Assembly (NCBI GenBank): GCA_022747635.1
Contig: JAKTNV010000003.1
Span: forward strand, 32,096,551 to 32,160,550
Source: Hetaerina americana
Taxonomy: Eukaryota > Arthropoda > Insecta > Odonata > Calopterygidae
Length of the DNA stretch: 64,000 bases
Direction: 5' to 3'
The position numbers and the translations under genes were made by a program. Of the stretch, positions 1 to 11,120 are shown one piece after another (positions within the stretch are counted from its first letter, which is position 1; each line of letters opens with the position of its first letter). Under the pieces are notes generated by a model, which was not told the origin of the DNA, made no database searches, and was given only the letters and a program-made list of their open reading frames with translations.

Positions 1-461
1 GCGGTTATTGACCAACATTTCTTTTACTTTATCAATTTTTTCACCGACTTTCGATGTCGATGGTCTGCCACTGCGTTCATCATCTTCGATTGACTCACGA
101 CCACTTCTGAACCGCTCGTGCCACTGGTAAACGACCGTTTTTTTTTAGAGAATCGTTGCCGAAACACTTTTCCAACATTTCCAACGTCCGTGCGCCACTA
201 AATCCGTTTTTTACGCAAAATTTAATACAAGTTCGTTGTTGCAAATTTAAATCCATCTCTGAAATTGTAAAAAAATCGCCAACACACACAGAGATAGATG
301 TACTCTTGGCTACGTAACTTTTGCAAATGTCAAGTTATGACACTAAGATTTAAAGGGAATATCAACAACAGATGTACCAATTTAACAAAAAAACAGAACT
401 CAAATCGGAACGATGGGAGCACCACACGGTGGTTATTCCGGGAACTTTTTGATCAAGGTAG
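1..461 (-). mobile_element. Mariner (DD34D) element, 5' part, cut by the window edge
   Basis: This is the 5' end of a mariner transposon read on the minus strand. It begins at 461 with a terminal inverted repeat starting CTACCTTGATCAAAAAG and is followed by TA at 462-463, the usual mariner target duplication. The coding part shows the N-terminal helix-turn-helix region of a transposase (MDLNLQQRTCIKFCVKNGF). It is nearly identical in nucleotide sequence to the complete copy at 33206-34534. One clear difference is a run of 9 T/A bases near 138-146 where the other copy has 8; this extra base shifts the frame, so this copy cannot make a full transposase. It lies in the Apc intron downstream of the last exon seen. 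The catalytic half lies outside the window. Confidence 0.93.
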
Positions 462-989
462 TATGCCTGTTTGATCATAGACATCAGTGATTACAAAAAG
501 TCAAGAAATTAACAGTATTTGAGTTCCTGCAATGCTAAGAACCTACACTTCTTCTTTAATTGTGTGGCTTGATAGCATATTAATAAAAAAATTTTACTCA
601 TACTTTCATTACTATAATGCTAGAAAAAATGCTGCCTATTTTATTCTGACAATGGTAATCATAACAGTCTAATCCCTCATTACATGAATGCATTAATATT
701 GAAACTTGATTCTTCTTTAATTTCTGTATTTCAACTCATGAAGAGATTTACCTTCAGATCTTTATGCTTCAAGGAAAAATATTCACCCAGAATATTTGAA
801 GATCATTCTTGTAAATATGATTCCAAAGACAACACAACAGCATCCACCATGCCATAATATATTTTTAAACATGGACTTAGAGAGAAAAACACTCCCAACC
901 TTTGGTATCAATATATTACATAGTCAACCTGCTTTTAGACATGATGGATAACAAGAGACGTTTCAGGCGTGATATGGTGGAATATCATG

Positions 990-1079
990 ATTAATTAAAA
1001 ATAGCAATTTTCCACAAAAATAAGTAATATTTAAGTAATAAGTAAGTATTTTTGTGGAAAATTGCTATTTTTAATTAAT
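990..1079. repeat. Perfect inverted repeat, 33-bp arms
   Basis: The arms at 990-1022 and 1047-1079 are exact reverse complements; the core is TTTTTGTGGAAAATTGCTAT. The 24-nt spacer (1023-1046) is itself AT-rich and partly symmetrical. A 12-bp direct repeat, ATGATGGATAAC, lies at 941-952 and 1078-1089, so the hairpin sits inside a segment bounded like an insertion. It is in an Apc intron. It could be a small fold-back element or a hairpin RNA precursor; nothing here decides. Confidence 0.9.
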
Positions 1080-1443
1080 GATGGATAACCTCTAAATAAT
1101 GACATATTTGCACAGTCATGAAGATTGACAATTACAAATTATTAATATATTACACATTATAGGACTGGCTGACATCCTTATATTTATCACGTGAATTATA
1201 ATACCCTAAAGTCATAGGAATGAGCAAACCGATTATAAAATCTCCATTGTCAATAATGATTTCTGTATTAAGTATTTTTTTAAGCAACATAAACACTAAT
1301 TATATCAAAATTGCACTGTACTAATTCACCTGTTTCATTTGTTGAACAATCTCTACATTAAACATATGCATTTATTTACGCAGGTAAAGAAAAGCATGTG
1401 CTTCTACAAAATAAATAAGATCTTCAAGACTACTTCTACAGAC

Positions 1444-1632
1444 CTGACGTAAGTCTTCACTGGGAGACTCAAGCTGGGCAACAAGTGCTTTCATAAATGG
1501 TCTAAATGAGCACAGGAGGGCCTTGTTTGTTCCATCACCAAAGGTAAGGTTAGTTAGAGCCATTCCAGCATAACGCCTAAGCATCACACAATAATGGTCA
1601 CTAGTCGTGCTTCCATGTGCTTCATGATCAAC
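1444..1632 (-). CDS. Apc: Apc exon, Armadillo repeat segment
   Basis: This 189-nt exon encodes 63 residues of the Armadillo domain of adenomatous polyposis coli. It starts with VDHEAHG and contains LRRYAGMALTNLTFGD, a very conserved Apc signature, and ends at SEDLRQ. The acceptor is TTATCTTCAG before GTTGAT. The donor is CAG followed by GTCTGT at 1443-1442. Reading past the donor gives unrelated residues and then a stop, which supports that boundary. Both borders are phase 0, in frame with the preceding exon ending ...ELIQ. In known Apc proteins this domain is a superhelical platform that binds partners such as Asef and kinesin-associated proteins, while the protein scaffolds the beta-catenin destruction complex and contacts microtubules. 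The next exon must lie left of the window; a mariner sits in that intron. Confidence 0.95.
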
Positions 1633-2000
1633 CTGAAGATAAGAAAAATCAACAAACACATATTAAAAATGTTGCTGCTTTTATTTTCATTTCATCATGA
1701 AAGAATTTGCTGATTGATTGAAAATAATATAGAATATAAAGCTGATTAATTTCTTTATAACATCCATGGTCTAGAAAAATCCATTATTTAGCACCACTCT
1801 GGTCATACTAGTGCCAGCTAAAATGAGCTGAACTGCATAAAATTAGTCCCAAATGAGATATTGACAAAGAAACAAAATGTATTTACCTAGCATGGCCAAA
1901 ATTCATGAAGAATTGCAATCAGCATTAATGATGTGCATTCCATAAACATATTAAATTTAGTCAAATTCTAGTGACAATGGTGATTGGGAACACATCTAAT

Positions 2001-2077
2001 AGTCAAGGTCAACGTTTTTTTAAAATTCAATTGTTCCCGACTCAACCTTGTGTTGAGTCGGGGACAGTCAAGGTCAA
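2001..2077. repeat. Short hairpin bounded by 12-bp direct repeats
   Basis: AGTCAAGGTCAA occurs at 2001-2012 and 2066-2077. Next to the right copy lies a hairpin with 14-nt arms at 2032-2045 and 2053-2066 (TGTTCCCGACTCAA, one T:G position) and a 7-nt loop. It is within the intron between the exons at 2329 and 1632. The layout resembles the hairpin at 990-1079, but the sequences are unrelated. Confidence 0.75.
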
Positions 2078-2328
2078 ATTTGTAACAAGGGGTAGATGAT
2101 TTTAAATATATGGAGACAGGCAGGATTTTAGGAGCAGAGGTAACGGAGAAGTATTACTCCACATGAATGGCACCGATGGACACAGAGCTGTCTCATCCAA
2201 TGTTTAGAATTACAGAGACACCAACAAATCTATCTCCATAGAAACTGGAGGCTATGTAATCAGTAGAAGAAACTTTTTTTTTACCAATCATTTCCCCACC
2301 AACTATCTCTATCATTTCTGTAACGAAC

Positions 2329-2450
2329 CTGTATCAGTTCTGCCACAGCATGCAGTCCACCCAATTGGCACATGGCATGGCGGTGCTCCTCATCAAATGA
2401 TAATTTCATTAGTGCAGCAATTGTTGTTCCAGGATGTCTCTCAACATCTT
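2329..2450 (-). CDS. Apc: Apc exon, Armadillo repeat segment
   Basis: This 122-nt exon encodes about 40 residues, DVERHPGTTIAALMKLSFD and onwards, including MKLSFDEEHRHAM and LGGLHAVAELIQ, which match the Apc Armadillo domain closely. The acceptor TAATTACAG precedes AAGATGTT, and the donor CAG|GTTCGT is at 2328-2327. The first two bases (AA) complete a GAA codon with the G at the end of the preceding exon, and the exon ends on a full codon, so the frame runs cleanly into the exon at 1632. The segment before MKLSF is shorter and unlike vertebrate Apc, which is the usual pattern for this variable loop. Confidence 0.95.
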
Positions 2451-2838
2451 CTGTAATTCAGTCAATTGCAACACATAAATGTTAGACATTTAATTGGCAG
2501 GGATTGGGGCTATGAAAAATATATAAATGATACATGCTACAGAGAAATAAGAACAGATATTGTGCAACCTATGTAGACGTATGTGAGAAGGCTTCCCCTG
2601 TGTTCTATTGCTGGATGAAGCAGGGATTTCAGTATTTGAAGCTTCAAACTGAGGGTGCATTATTTGACTGAAGTGAAACCTTCATCAACTGAAGGCATTC
2701 GATATAAAAGTAAACTGCAAGCCCTTCTCCCTCTGATCTACATGCATAGGTATAATAAATGGCAGAGTATATACATGAAAGAGACAGAGACAGAGTACAT
2801 GAAATATTTGAACAAAATAATTAAAATACACTATATAA

Positions 2839-3375
2839 GGTTTGTATAAAAAGTACCAACAGCAATTTTTTCCTGGTGTGCACGTGAAGTGCTGAACTCA
2901 GACTGTTGGTTTAGTGTGCACTTGATTGCAGATCATATTGGCATTGATTAGATGACCTTACACACCATTTTACAGAAAAATTGGGGATGCAAAAGATCTG
3001 TGCTAAACTCATCCCAAAGGTCTTGATGAACAACCAAAAGCAGAGTCGAGAGTCTGCTTGCAAAGACCCTCTGCAACAGCATTGCGTTAATTCCCCAACC
3101 CTCTTATAGTCCTGACTTGGCACCAGCAGACTATTTCTATTCCCAAAAGTGAAATTCTCCCTTAAAGGACACTACCATGGGACCCTTAGAGTCATTAAAG
3201 AAGCTTGCAAGTATATGCTTAAGGACCTTCCGAAATCCATCTACCAGGGAGACTTTGAGTCATGAAAAAGCTCCTGGCAAAATGGGCTGATGCACAAGGA
3301 ATGTACTTTTAAGAATTTTGAGGCATTGTAGCAATATCTGAAATAAAATTATTTCCCGGATTCTTTTTATACATC
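2839..3375 (+). mobile_element. Internally deleted mariner relic of a second family
   Basis: Terminal inverted repeats are visible: GGTTTGTATAAAAAGTACC at 2839 on the plus strand, and GGATGTATAAAAAGAATCC read inward from 3375 on the minus strand. TA dinucleotides flank both ends. Between them, in several frames, are pieces of a mariner transposase: ICAKLIPKVL near 3000, SDLAPADYFYFPKVKFSLKG near 3110-3160 (the region of the third catalytic Asp), and KWADAQGMYF near 3280. The element is 537 bp, under half of a full mariner of about 1.3 kb, and has lost the central catalytic region. It differs in termini and protein from the mariner at 33206. It lies in an Apc intron, antisense to Apc. Confidence 0.85.
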
Positions 3376-3504
3376 CTATGTATGTACTGGTACCATAGTT
3401 TACCATGGAATAATGAAAGTGCACACAAAAGAAGTTCACATATAGGCAAGATAATGCTTATAGAGAAATTCTAGGCCATAATCAAAGCTGACATATCTAG
3501 ATAA

Positions 3505-3784
3505 CCATAAAACCATAAACACAGTAATCAACCCGAAGGTCAGTTTAGTAGGTGATGGCAGAGTTCACCCAGTACTAAGCCCTATACGGGGTGTGAAAAT
3601 TCACACATCAGGGTAGGGGGGCCAGTTCCTTTCCCTGTGCCAGTTATGGTTTCCCAAGAAGACCTGGTACCCGAAAAATCACTTTAGCTTGGGTGGAGCT
3701 GCAGGTGCCCAGAGTGCCTTGCCCGGGAATCGAACCCGGGACCCTCTGGTCAGCAGTCCAACGCTCCACCCACTGGACTACCTT
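3505..3784 (-). mobile_element. tRNA-derived SINE (family 1), near full length
   Basis: Read on the minus strand, the head has a polymerase III A-box-like TAGTCCAGTGGGTGGAGCG and a B box GGGTTCGATTCCCGGG. The body continues with AGCTCCACCCAAGCT and a GTGTGAAAATTCACAC box, and ends in an ATGGTTTT-type tail. A 12-bp target duplication, ATATCTAGATAA, is exact at 3493-3504 and 3785-3796, which fixes both ends. The first few head bases present in other copies are missing. It lies in an Apc intron, in the same orientation as Apc. It is not a tRNA gene: no acceptor or anticodon stem closes. Confidence 0.92.
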
Positions 3785-5991
3785 ATATCTAGATAATTAT
3801 AATGATATTTATGCACATTTCTTTCACATTTTTATGTATCATCAGCTTTCAATATTATTAGAACTTATAGTATATTTTCAGTTTATTTTGACATTAGACC
3901 ATAACACAAGGAAGTCTTGAAAATTAAAAAAGTGTTTATCTTTTTTGTTTCAGATTGATCAGGTCTCTGAATGTTTTAAAAAAAAGGTAAATAATTTTAA
4001 ATTTGCTATTCATTTACCCATGCAAAGATGAATGATAAACTGAATTGTGTGAATTGTCACAAATAAGACAATTTTGTCTTTGCCACAAAAGTTGGTGCAC
4101 AGATGGAGTTAGCAAGAGAAAATTATTGCTATACCTAACTGTTTTTAGGTGATGACAAGAAAACCTTTTGTTTTCATTTGATTTTCATCTAATTATGTAG
4201 GTCAAAGGATGGGAACATTTTCTGTGAGCCTGACTATATAGCAGCTTCCATGACCAAAGATAATTTAATCCACTGAATTCAACATTTTAAATTACCATAT
4301 TTTCCCACTGATAAGCCTCATAACAAGTGCGTACATAAGGCATAAACAATCTATGTATTTGAGATGGATGAAAGAGTTCTCACTTGAGTTACTACAAATA
4401 CAATTTTTCCACTCATATAGCATTTCATGTCACCGTAGCATTTTCTATTCAATGAAATTCAAATTTCTATTTGTAATGGTATTTAGGCAGATGCCGTAAC
4501 CCTTTCTGTATACTGCCCAATATGCTGATGGTTCAAATTTTCCACTTTATAACAAGAACTTTCCACATATCCAGTTTTTTTGGAATTACCAATTAGAAAA
4601 AATGCATTTCTACTTGGGAATATCATATCTGAGAATAAAAAATTGCTTTTGGAAAAGTGGTGGCCAATATATTTAATACACAATATCTAAAGAGGTAATA
4701 TGGTTATTTGATAAAAAACTGATTGCAATAAATATCTTAATTTTTAGTTGCTTGGACTAAATTTATCTATTCTTAATTTTGGGTGGTTGCAAATAATTTT
4801 ACATTGGATTTGATAATTTTTCATGTGATTTTCTTTAATTCCCTTGTTTTCCCACATAACCAACTGACTAAACTATGAACATGACTTAATTCCACAACTC
4901 TTCCAACCCTTGAGGTTGTCCACATCCGCGATTACCATAATAATCGATTTCCCATTATTTTATTTATTGGCCAACTTTTATTATAAACTCAACTCCTGGC
5001 AGCTGGCCTGATACCCTTCACAGATGACAGACAGTCAACTGCTGATGTAACCTATGCATGTACAGGTAATAGGCAATGGAATACAAACTAATGACTACAT
5101 TGGTTGGTAAAGTCTTTTGCAAAGTCCAATGAATGTGCTCACAAAATCATTTTTTATTAGTTTTGAGTGTTCTTTTCATGTTTAAAAATCTTAAATTTCA
5201 TGTTAATGTAATTTATTTGTCTGATACCTTGCCCAGACCAGCTCAATATCGTAGGAGTATTATAATATTTACCACAAATTCCTCAAATGAAATTGCTAGG
5301 TAATTCTACTAATGACTGTGTCCTATTGTTATTCTGTATGGTTTTCAATGGTCCACAAAGGTAGCCTTGAAAGACTTAATTTCACATAATATTCATATAT
5401 TGTGGGAAATGGGGTACTTGGCATATTATGTATACTGTAAGGCATCACTGTAATAAGTGAATAGGAATGAATAAGTATTTCGAACAAAACTATAATGCTA
5501 TCACATTTAACAAATTATAACCAAACTTAAAATTGTGCAATTAATATGAATATTATGCAATTTTAATCACTTAAAATATAGCTGTATTTGTCACTATATA
5601 TCCATATAAGTTGGGTTTTGGAAAAAAAGGTACAGTGAATGTGAGTTGATGTGTTTACTATGTTATAAACCAGCTATTTACTTAATGAATGGTCCTCTGT
5701 GACTCTCATAATGTTGCAGCATCAATTATTAACTAATTATGAATGTGACTTAATAGAAAAAAGTCTGATTCAATTAGTTAACTGTTCATTAATTGATATC
5801 ACTTAAAATTTGATCTGCAATTTGACTAATTGAAAGAATCCTGCTTTGCACACCCCGATTTTCAGATAAAACTTTTAGCGACCAGTACACTTTTAATCAA
5901 TTTCACAGCAATGCAAAAGGACGGCAAAAAATCAGGTTCTGATTATATTCCATTTTCTTAAACAAAAGATTTCTATTATATGACTACCTTG

Positions 5992-6213
5992 GATGTTACC
6001 CCGCCGGCCTCGGTGGCGGCGGGGTAACGTCCTCGCCTACCAACCCAGAGGTCGTGGGTTTGATTCCCACCTAGGTGGATTTCCCTCCATCTAGGGCTTG
6101 GTTGTATGTGATTGTCGTCAAATGTCTGTAATGTAGGGTTAGGTGGAAGAAGGGACTATTAGTCCCAACCTCGCCCAATTAAGTCGATAAATAAATAAAT
6201 AAAAATAAATAAA
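5992..6213 (+). mobile_element. tRNA-derived SINE (family 2), near full length
   Basis: The head contains GGTGGCGGCGGGGTAACG (A-box region) and GGTTTGATTCCCACC (B box), followed by a body with TTAGTCCCAACC and a tail of AAAT repeats. A short target duplication, TACCTTG, is at 5985-5991 and 6214-6220. The 5' end is odd: GTTACCCCGCCG at 5995-6006 is the exact reverse complement of CGGCGGGGTAAC at 6017-6028 inside the head, so the head forms a 12-bp hairpin. It is antisense to Apc, in an intron. A diverged copy lies at 7437-7600. Confidence 0.9.
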
Positions 6214-6363
6214 TACCTTGACTAGCATCATATTCAGGGCTTAACAAAGCTTCTAGAATAATGGACTGTAGATTATTAAGCCTCTTTGGTTTCGATTCAA
6301 GTTTAAAATTGAAAAATTCCATAAGTTTAAGTAATAACATTCATTATAGAACCAAAAACTGAC

Positions 6364-6672
6364 CTTGCATTGCTGGTGGTGGTGATGTTTGTCCTCCTTC
6401 AATGCCTAAGCTGTCACTCATGTTACTATCTGTCCCACCACTCCTGCCTCTCCTCTGCTGCCAACTCCGTTGACCATTTGATGAATCACGAGAAAGGGAG
6501 TCACAATATTCACGCACTTGTTCAAGTAGCCTTAGCACCCTGGCTTCCCTTCTGCCACGCTTATCATCAGCATGAGAATGTACAACATTGTGCAGTGCTC
6601 TAGCAGCTCTACGACGTGTGGCACCATCAAGTTCACCACCATGGAGTAGTTGAACAAGGAGGGGAAGACATC
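6364..6672 (-). CDS. Apc: Apc exon, Armadillo repeat segment with a low-complexity loop
   Basis: This 309-nt exon begins with two bases that complete a Gly codon split with the previous exon, then reads CLPLLVQLLHGGELDG and DDKRGRREARVLRLLEQ, both diagnostic of the Apc Armadillo domain. After VREYCDSL it runs through about 45 residues rich in Ser, Arg, Gly and Gln (RSWQQRRGRSGG, SDSLGIEGGQTSPPPAMQ) that replace the Trp/Glu-rich loop of vertebrate proteins; this part is not conserved and is probably a flexible surface loop. The acceptor is TTCTTGAAG before GATGTC, a pyrimidine-poor site. The donor is AAG|GTCAGT at 6363-6362. Phase is 2 bases in and 1 base out, and it joins correctly on both sides. 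Confidence 0.95.
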
Positions 6673-7436
6673 CTTCAAGAACATAAATTGGGTTAAAATT
6701 AACATGTGAAAATAGGTATGTTTCTTAAATATTTCTATGGAAGGAAATCATGTTCCCCATGAAAAATATCATAGTAATGAATGCTATTGCTTCATTTGCC
6801 ATAAATCATGAAAAGTAGGCATGAAAAGATTTTCACAGAGAAGTGCAAAAGTAATGTAATGCACAGTTTCATAACCATTATTTGATTCCAAAATATCTGG
6901 AGTTTAAACATATATTTTTTTGAGGAATTCATCCCAAATAACATGTAGTAAAGCTACATAACCACTAGGCCTCCTTTAAATTGGTTTACCCAATCTCATT
7001 TTTGCATTTTGATGGGGTGTGTATACCAAATACATACAGCATGCTATAGAGAAAATCATACATACCATTTTTGCACTTTATCATTTTTGTAATTAACATC
7101 ATTTAATTATTTGGAAATCATATGCAAAGAGTCCTCTGACATCATATGCCAAAAAGTTCTATGACAAAAGGGAGATAAAATAACCCCACAGTAAAGAGTG
7201 AAAATAGGAAAGGATAATATTGTGGGTAAAAAATTAAGATATGCTGGAAATTTGAAAAGAAATATTTATGATAAGATCAATAGATGGAAGCTCTACATAC
7301 AGTTCATAAAACTAGTAATGGAAATTGTGAAAGTTATGAAATAAGATTTTGCCAAGAGGTTGGTCAATGGGAAACTACATTGGAAATTGCATTAAATCAA
7401 AACTAAGCTTTATGAATATTGATCATAATTTTTCTG

Positions 7437-7600
7437 TCCTGGTGGCAGCAGGGTATGTCCTCACCTGCCAAACCATTGGTCATGGGTTTGATTCCCACCT
7501 AGGTGGGTTTTCCTCCACCTAGACCTTGGATGTTTGTGGTTGTAATTGTTGTTATTTTATGTTTATAATCTGATGTAAAAGGCAATAAATTGGCTGTTAT
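7437..7600 (+). mobile_element. tRNA-derived SINE (family 2), diverged copy
   Basis: The sequence CCTGGTGGCAGCAGGGTATG, then GGGTTTGATTCCCACCTAGG and TCCACCTAGACCTTGG, follows the copy at 5992 with many substitutions and a shorter, degraded 3' part. It lacks the 5' inverted extension seen in that copy, which helps define the normal head. It lies in the Apc intron between the exons at 7698 and 6672. Confidence 0.85.
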
Positions 7601-7697
7601 CAGATTATTATTATGCAAATAATTCATCTATAGACTAATGCAAAATTATATAAAATTAAATTACACTTTAGAGAGACTAATTAATACTATTGCTCAC

Positions 7698-7974
7698 CAG
7701 ATTGCCGCATAGCAATGCAGCTATCGGGTGAACTGCTCATTGCAAGGAGGGTTCGACTCATGTCCTCTTTGTCATGAGTACCAAGCATTGACAGCAATCC
7801 ATAAACCATCTCAACTTTGGCCCCTAGTTGCTGTTGACTGTAACTTCTTCTGGCAGCTCCATCCGGCAAAGATGCTGCCCCCTCCAATGGCATTCCACTC
7901 ATGCCACCAATGAATGCAGCTCCCCCACCCATTGATCCAACACTTGACGTGAAACTCATAACACTTGCCATATC
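7698..7974 (-). CDS. Apc: Apc exon, linker and first Armadillo repeat
   Basis: This 277-nt exon encodes a Gly/Met/Ser-rich linker (about 45 residues, including SVGSMGGGAAFIGGMSGMP) followed by the start of the Armadillo domain: LGAKVEMVYGLLSML, THDKEDMSRTLLAMSSS and DSCIAMRQSG. The second half is nearly identical to known Apc proteins. The acceptor is TTCACCACAG before GATATG and the donor is TCTG|GTGAGC at 7697-7696. It enters in phase 0 and leaves after one base of a Gly codon completed by the exon at 6672. The linker is lineage-specific and says nothing about function. The preceding intron is about 9.6 kb. Confidence 0.95.
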
Positions 7975-10734
7975 CTGTGGTGAAGCAAGGAATTGTATAA
8001 AACAGGAGCAAATGCAATTTTAGAATAAATCTATAGCATAAATATTCACTATCGCCCACTAGGTGAATTAGTGAAAATGTTAGTAATAAATATACCAAAA
8101 TCACATTCAGATATTTCAATGATAAAAATAATACACATGAAATACTGGTACATGATATTTTAGTTGCCACACAAATAGAACAGATAGAAATTACTCTATG
8201 AAACTCTACTCTATGAAATTTAACACTCAAAAACATAGTTCTCAGAAGTATCCACATCTTGTTAAAATCTTCATTTAGTATACTCAGTATATTTGTGTAG
8301 ATATTCATTCACGAAACAAAAAAAAAGTAAATTAAATTTTGCAAACATAACAGAAGCAACATTATTAAAAAGAAAATATGATGACTGATGAACAAATGGA
8401 AATCATATCCATACAAAACTAGATCATGAGGTTCCCTGATATGGCTACATGACTTCAACTTCCTCATTAAATTTCCAAATATAGTCCTGTTTAAGTCCAA
8501 ATATAGTCATCTCCAAGTTCTCATTTTGAAAAAAATTTAGGACACATGGAGACAAAACAGAGGGAGCTATTATTCTGCCAATATAATGAACATTTCTATA
8601 AAAATAGGCTTTAGATAAACAAAGGTAGAAAGGCAAAAAATGACAAATAGTGAAACCAAATTATTAAAAAATTGATTGCATGGATTTTAATTCATGGAAA
8701 ATATCATCCTATGATGACAGCAGATTGCAATTCACAGCATTGTCTACCATGAGCATTGCAGATTTTGCACAACCATGAAAATGTTTAAGTCTCTTGACCT
8801 TCCAAAACACTCACTATTGGAGTATATTATGCCTTTTCCACTTCTTCAGACTACTGTAATTTCTATGCTTCTTCACACCATCATTCAATACCTATTCTTA
8901 TAAGCCCTCTGCATAACCACCATTATTCCTTCTGTAAGAGTAAATTTATTCTGTCCTAAACATCCCCAATATTCTCTTAATATCTCCTTCATCTACTTTT
9001 TTTTCCTTCCAAAATTTCACCCACCATTATTACTTTTTTTCTCTTTCTATTACTTTTCTGTTTTTCTTCCATTCCCTCATTATTCCTTTTTCATATATTG
9101 TGACATTTTTCATTTGTTATTATTACTTATTCCGCGGCAAAAGTAGAAATGCTATTAAAATACTGATTACTGTCATGATTATTGCATGCAATGGATCCAG
9201 GCAGTATTTGCCTTTCCTCAAGTGGTGATGCTGATGTACCATTGTACAGATGTGCTCAACATTGTTTAAGTTTATTTCTTTTATTTTATTAGTAGTGGTC
9301 TAATTTATTTATATGGAATAGGGTCTTATCGATTCCTTCAAAATTAGTAGCAAACCCAATGCCCATGTACTTTCCCATAAGTCTCATTCTTACCATTTTC
9401 AAGACTAGATGGATTAACATCCTAGTTCTCTATCTCAATCCTCCAACATGATTTATTATAACAACAATGTTTCAGACATATCATACATAAGATATCCTTT
9501 AATGTTAATTCTATTCCTTCATTAAAATTTTCATTAAAGCTGGATAGTTTAGGGGAGGTTAAAAATCTTACTCAGATGTAAAATTGGGATGATAGGCCCC
9601 CAATTTTGTGGAATAATGATGATAATCAAATAACTACATTTGAGCACTTATAAAAGAAAAAACTTCCATGAAAATTGAGAGTAGAAAAATGTTTGACACA
9701 ACTCCTCAAGAGTAGATGCCAATCTTATAGAAAAAATTTTGATACTTAAATGGATATGGATATTTAAGTGGAAAACCATACAAAAACCATAAAACAAAAA
9801 CAAAAAAGTTGTTGAGAAATCTACAAACTTGCATGTACACAGAATTTTAGCCAGAAAAGAATAATATGCTGCTTCTAAGACCAACGCTTAAACACTGAAG
9901 AATGAACTCTTAAGAAACATTTCCTTGGATCATTAAATGGCAATGGGAGATAGGAGCTTGATTGTTATTACCTGTGTGGAATTTGTTTACTTCAGTCATC
10001 CAAATACAAGGATACATTGGCACGTGGCACATTCAAATGAGCAAGAACTACCAGCACCTAGCACTGAACACACATTTTCCTCATCTTATTTTGAATTTAG
10101 AACCAAAAAAAAAGCTAGGAAAGTGAATAATATCCAAAAGGCATGTGACCTAACTGGGTGTCTTTTCAGGAGTCAAGGAGAAAATGGTACAAGGAGCATG
10201 AACTGAAATCACCTTACTTATGGATTAATAATGGGTGAAATCACATGGATTCTTTAGTTTCTGAGCTTGATTACTGAAAAAGAGCAGTTCCTCTTTCAGC
10301 TCAATTACAAAATAATCTAATGAAAAAAATATGGATAACCTAAGAGCCATAAAGTTAATACTTGCAGATCAGTCAAATATAAGAGGTATTAAAGAGCCTT
10401 TTTGAAACAACCTTTAGGTAAGATTTACATAATGCCAGCATTTTTCCAATTTGACACCTTACAAGTACAATGCTAAACAGAAAAATAATGCTGAAAGTTT
10501 ACCACATTCAAATCACTTAACATAAATTTTTATGATGTTAGTGTCCTTAAATAATTCAAAGGGAACCCTGCCATTTTTTAGATTAACAGATGTCTATAAA
10601 GGATATACAATAGTAGATCAATCACTTGAGTCAAAAGTAACATAAGAATTGGAACAATTGCTGCATTTAGGTTGGGGAGGATATATGATTTGACTATAGT
10701 CCCAAAGAACCAGATTCAATTTAAAATTACTTTG

Positions 10735-10835
10735 AATACAGCCAGCTTCACCCAAGTTGTGTTATTTTTCAGGCACCAGGTCTTCCTAGATAACCACAAG
10801 TACCTCAAGAAAAGGACCCGGCCCTTTTTACCCAA
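10735..10835 (+). mobile_element. SINE family 1 fragment (body only)
   Basis: CAGCTTCACCCAAGTTGTGT and CAGGCACCAGGTCTTCCTAG match the middle of the SINE body, downstream of the B box. The tRNA head and the tail are missing or unrecognisable. It points opposite to the fragment at 10938-11120, so the two form an imperfect inverted pair inside the Apc intron. Confidence 0.7.
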
Positions 10836-10937
10836 ATGGTTTAACTTGCATGCAATAGGGATTTAAATGTGATTAATTACTCAGATCATTACTGGGACTG
10901 TTTCAGTTGAAGGGAAGGCATGGGAGGTTTTTCTTAA

Positions 10938-11120
10938 AAACACAGTAATCCATCCCAAGTTTGGTTTACTAGGTCAGGGAAAAGCTCATCTAATGTTAAG
11001 ATTAATGGTGAATGAAATTCACATGTCAGGGTAAGAGGTCCACCTTCTTTCCCTGTGCCATCAGTGGTCTATCAGATACCGGTCCGGCATCTGAAATATT
11101 AGGGTGAAGCCAAGGATTCC
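10938..11120 (-). mobile_element. SINE family 1, old diverged copy
   Basis: On the plus strand the sequence reads AACACAGTAATCCATCCC, then GAATGAAATTCACATGTCAG and TTTCCCTGTGCCA, which follow the tail, palindromic box and body of this family with many changes. The tRNA head is not recognisable beyond about 11120. It is older than the copies at 3505 and 32904. Confidence 0.7.

Noticed and set aside
7811..8308. 165-codon minus-strand frame overlapping an Apc exon
   Set aside because: It reads the exon in the wrong frame and continues into AT-rich intron; the Apc frame is supported by similarity and splice sites.
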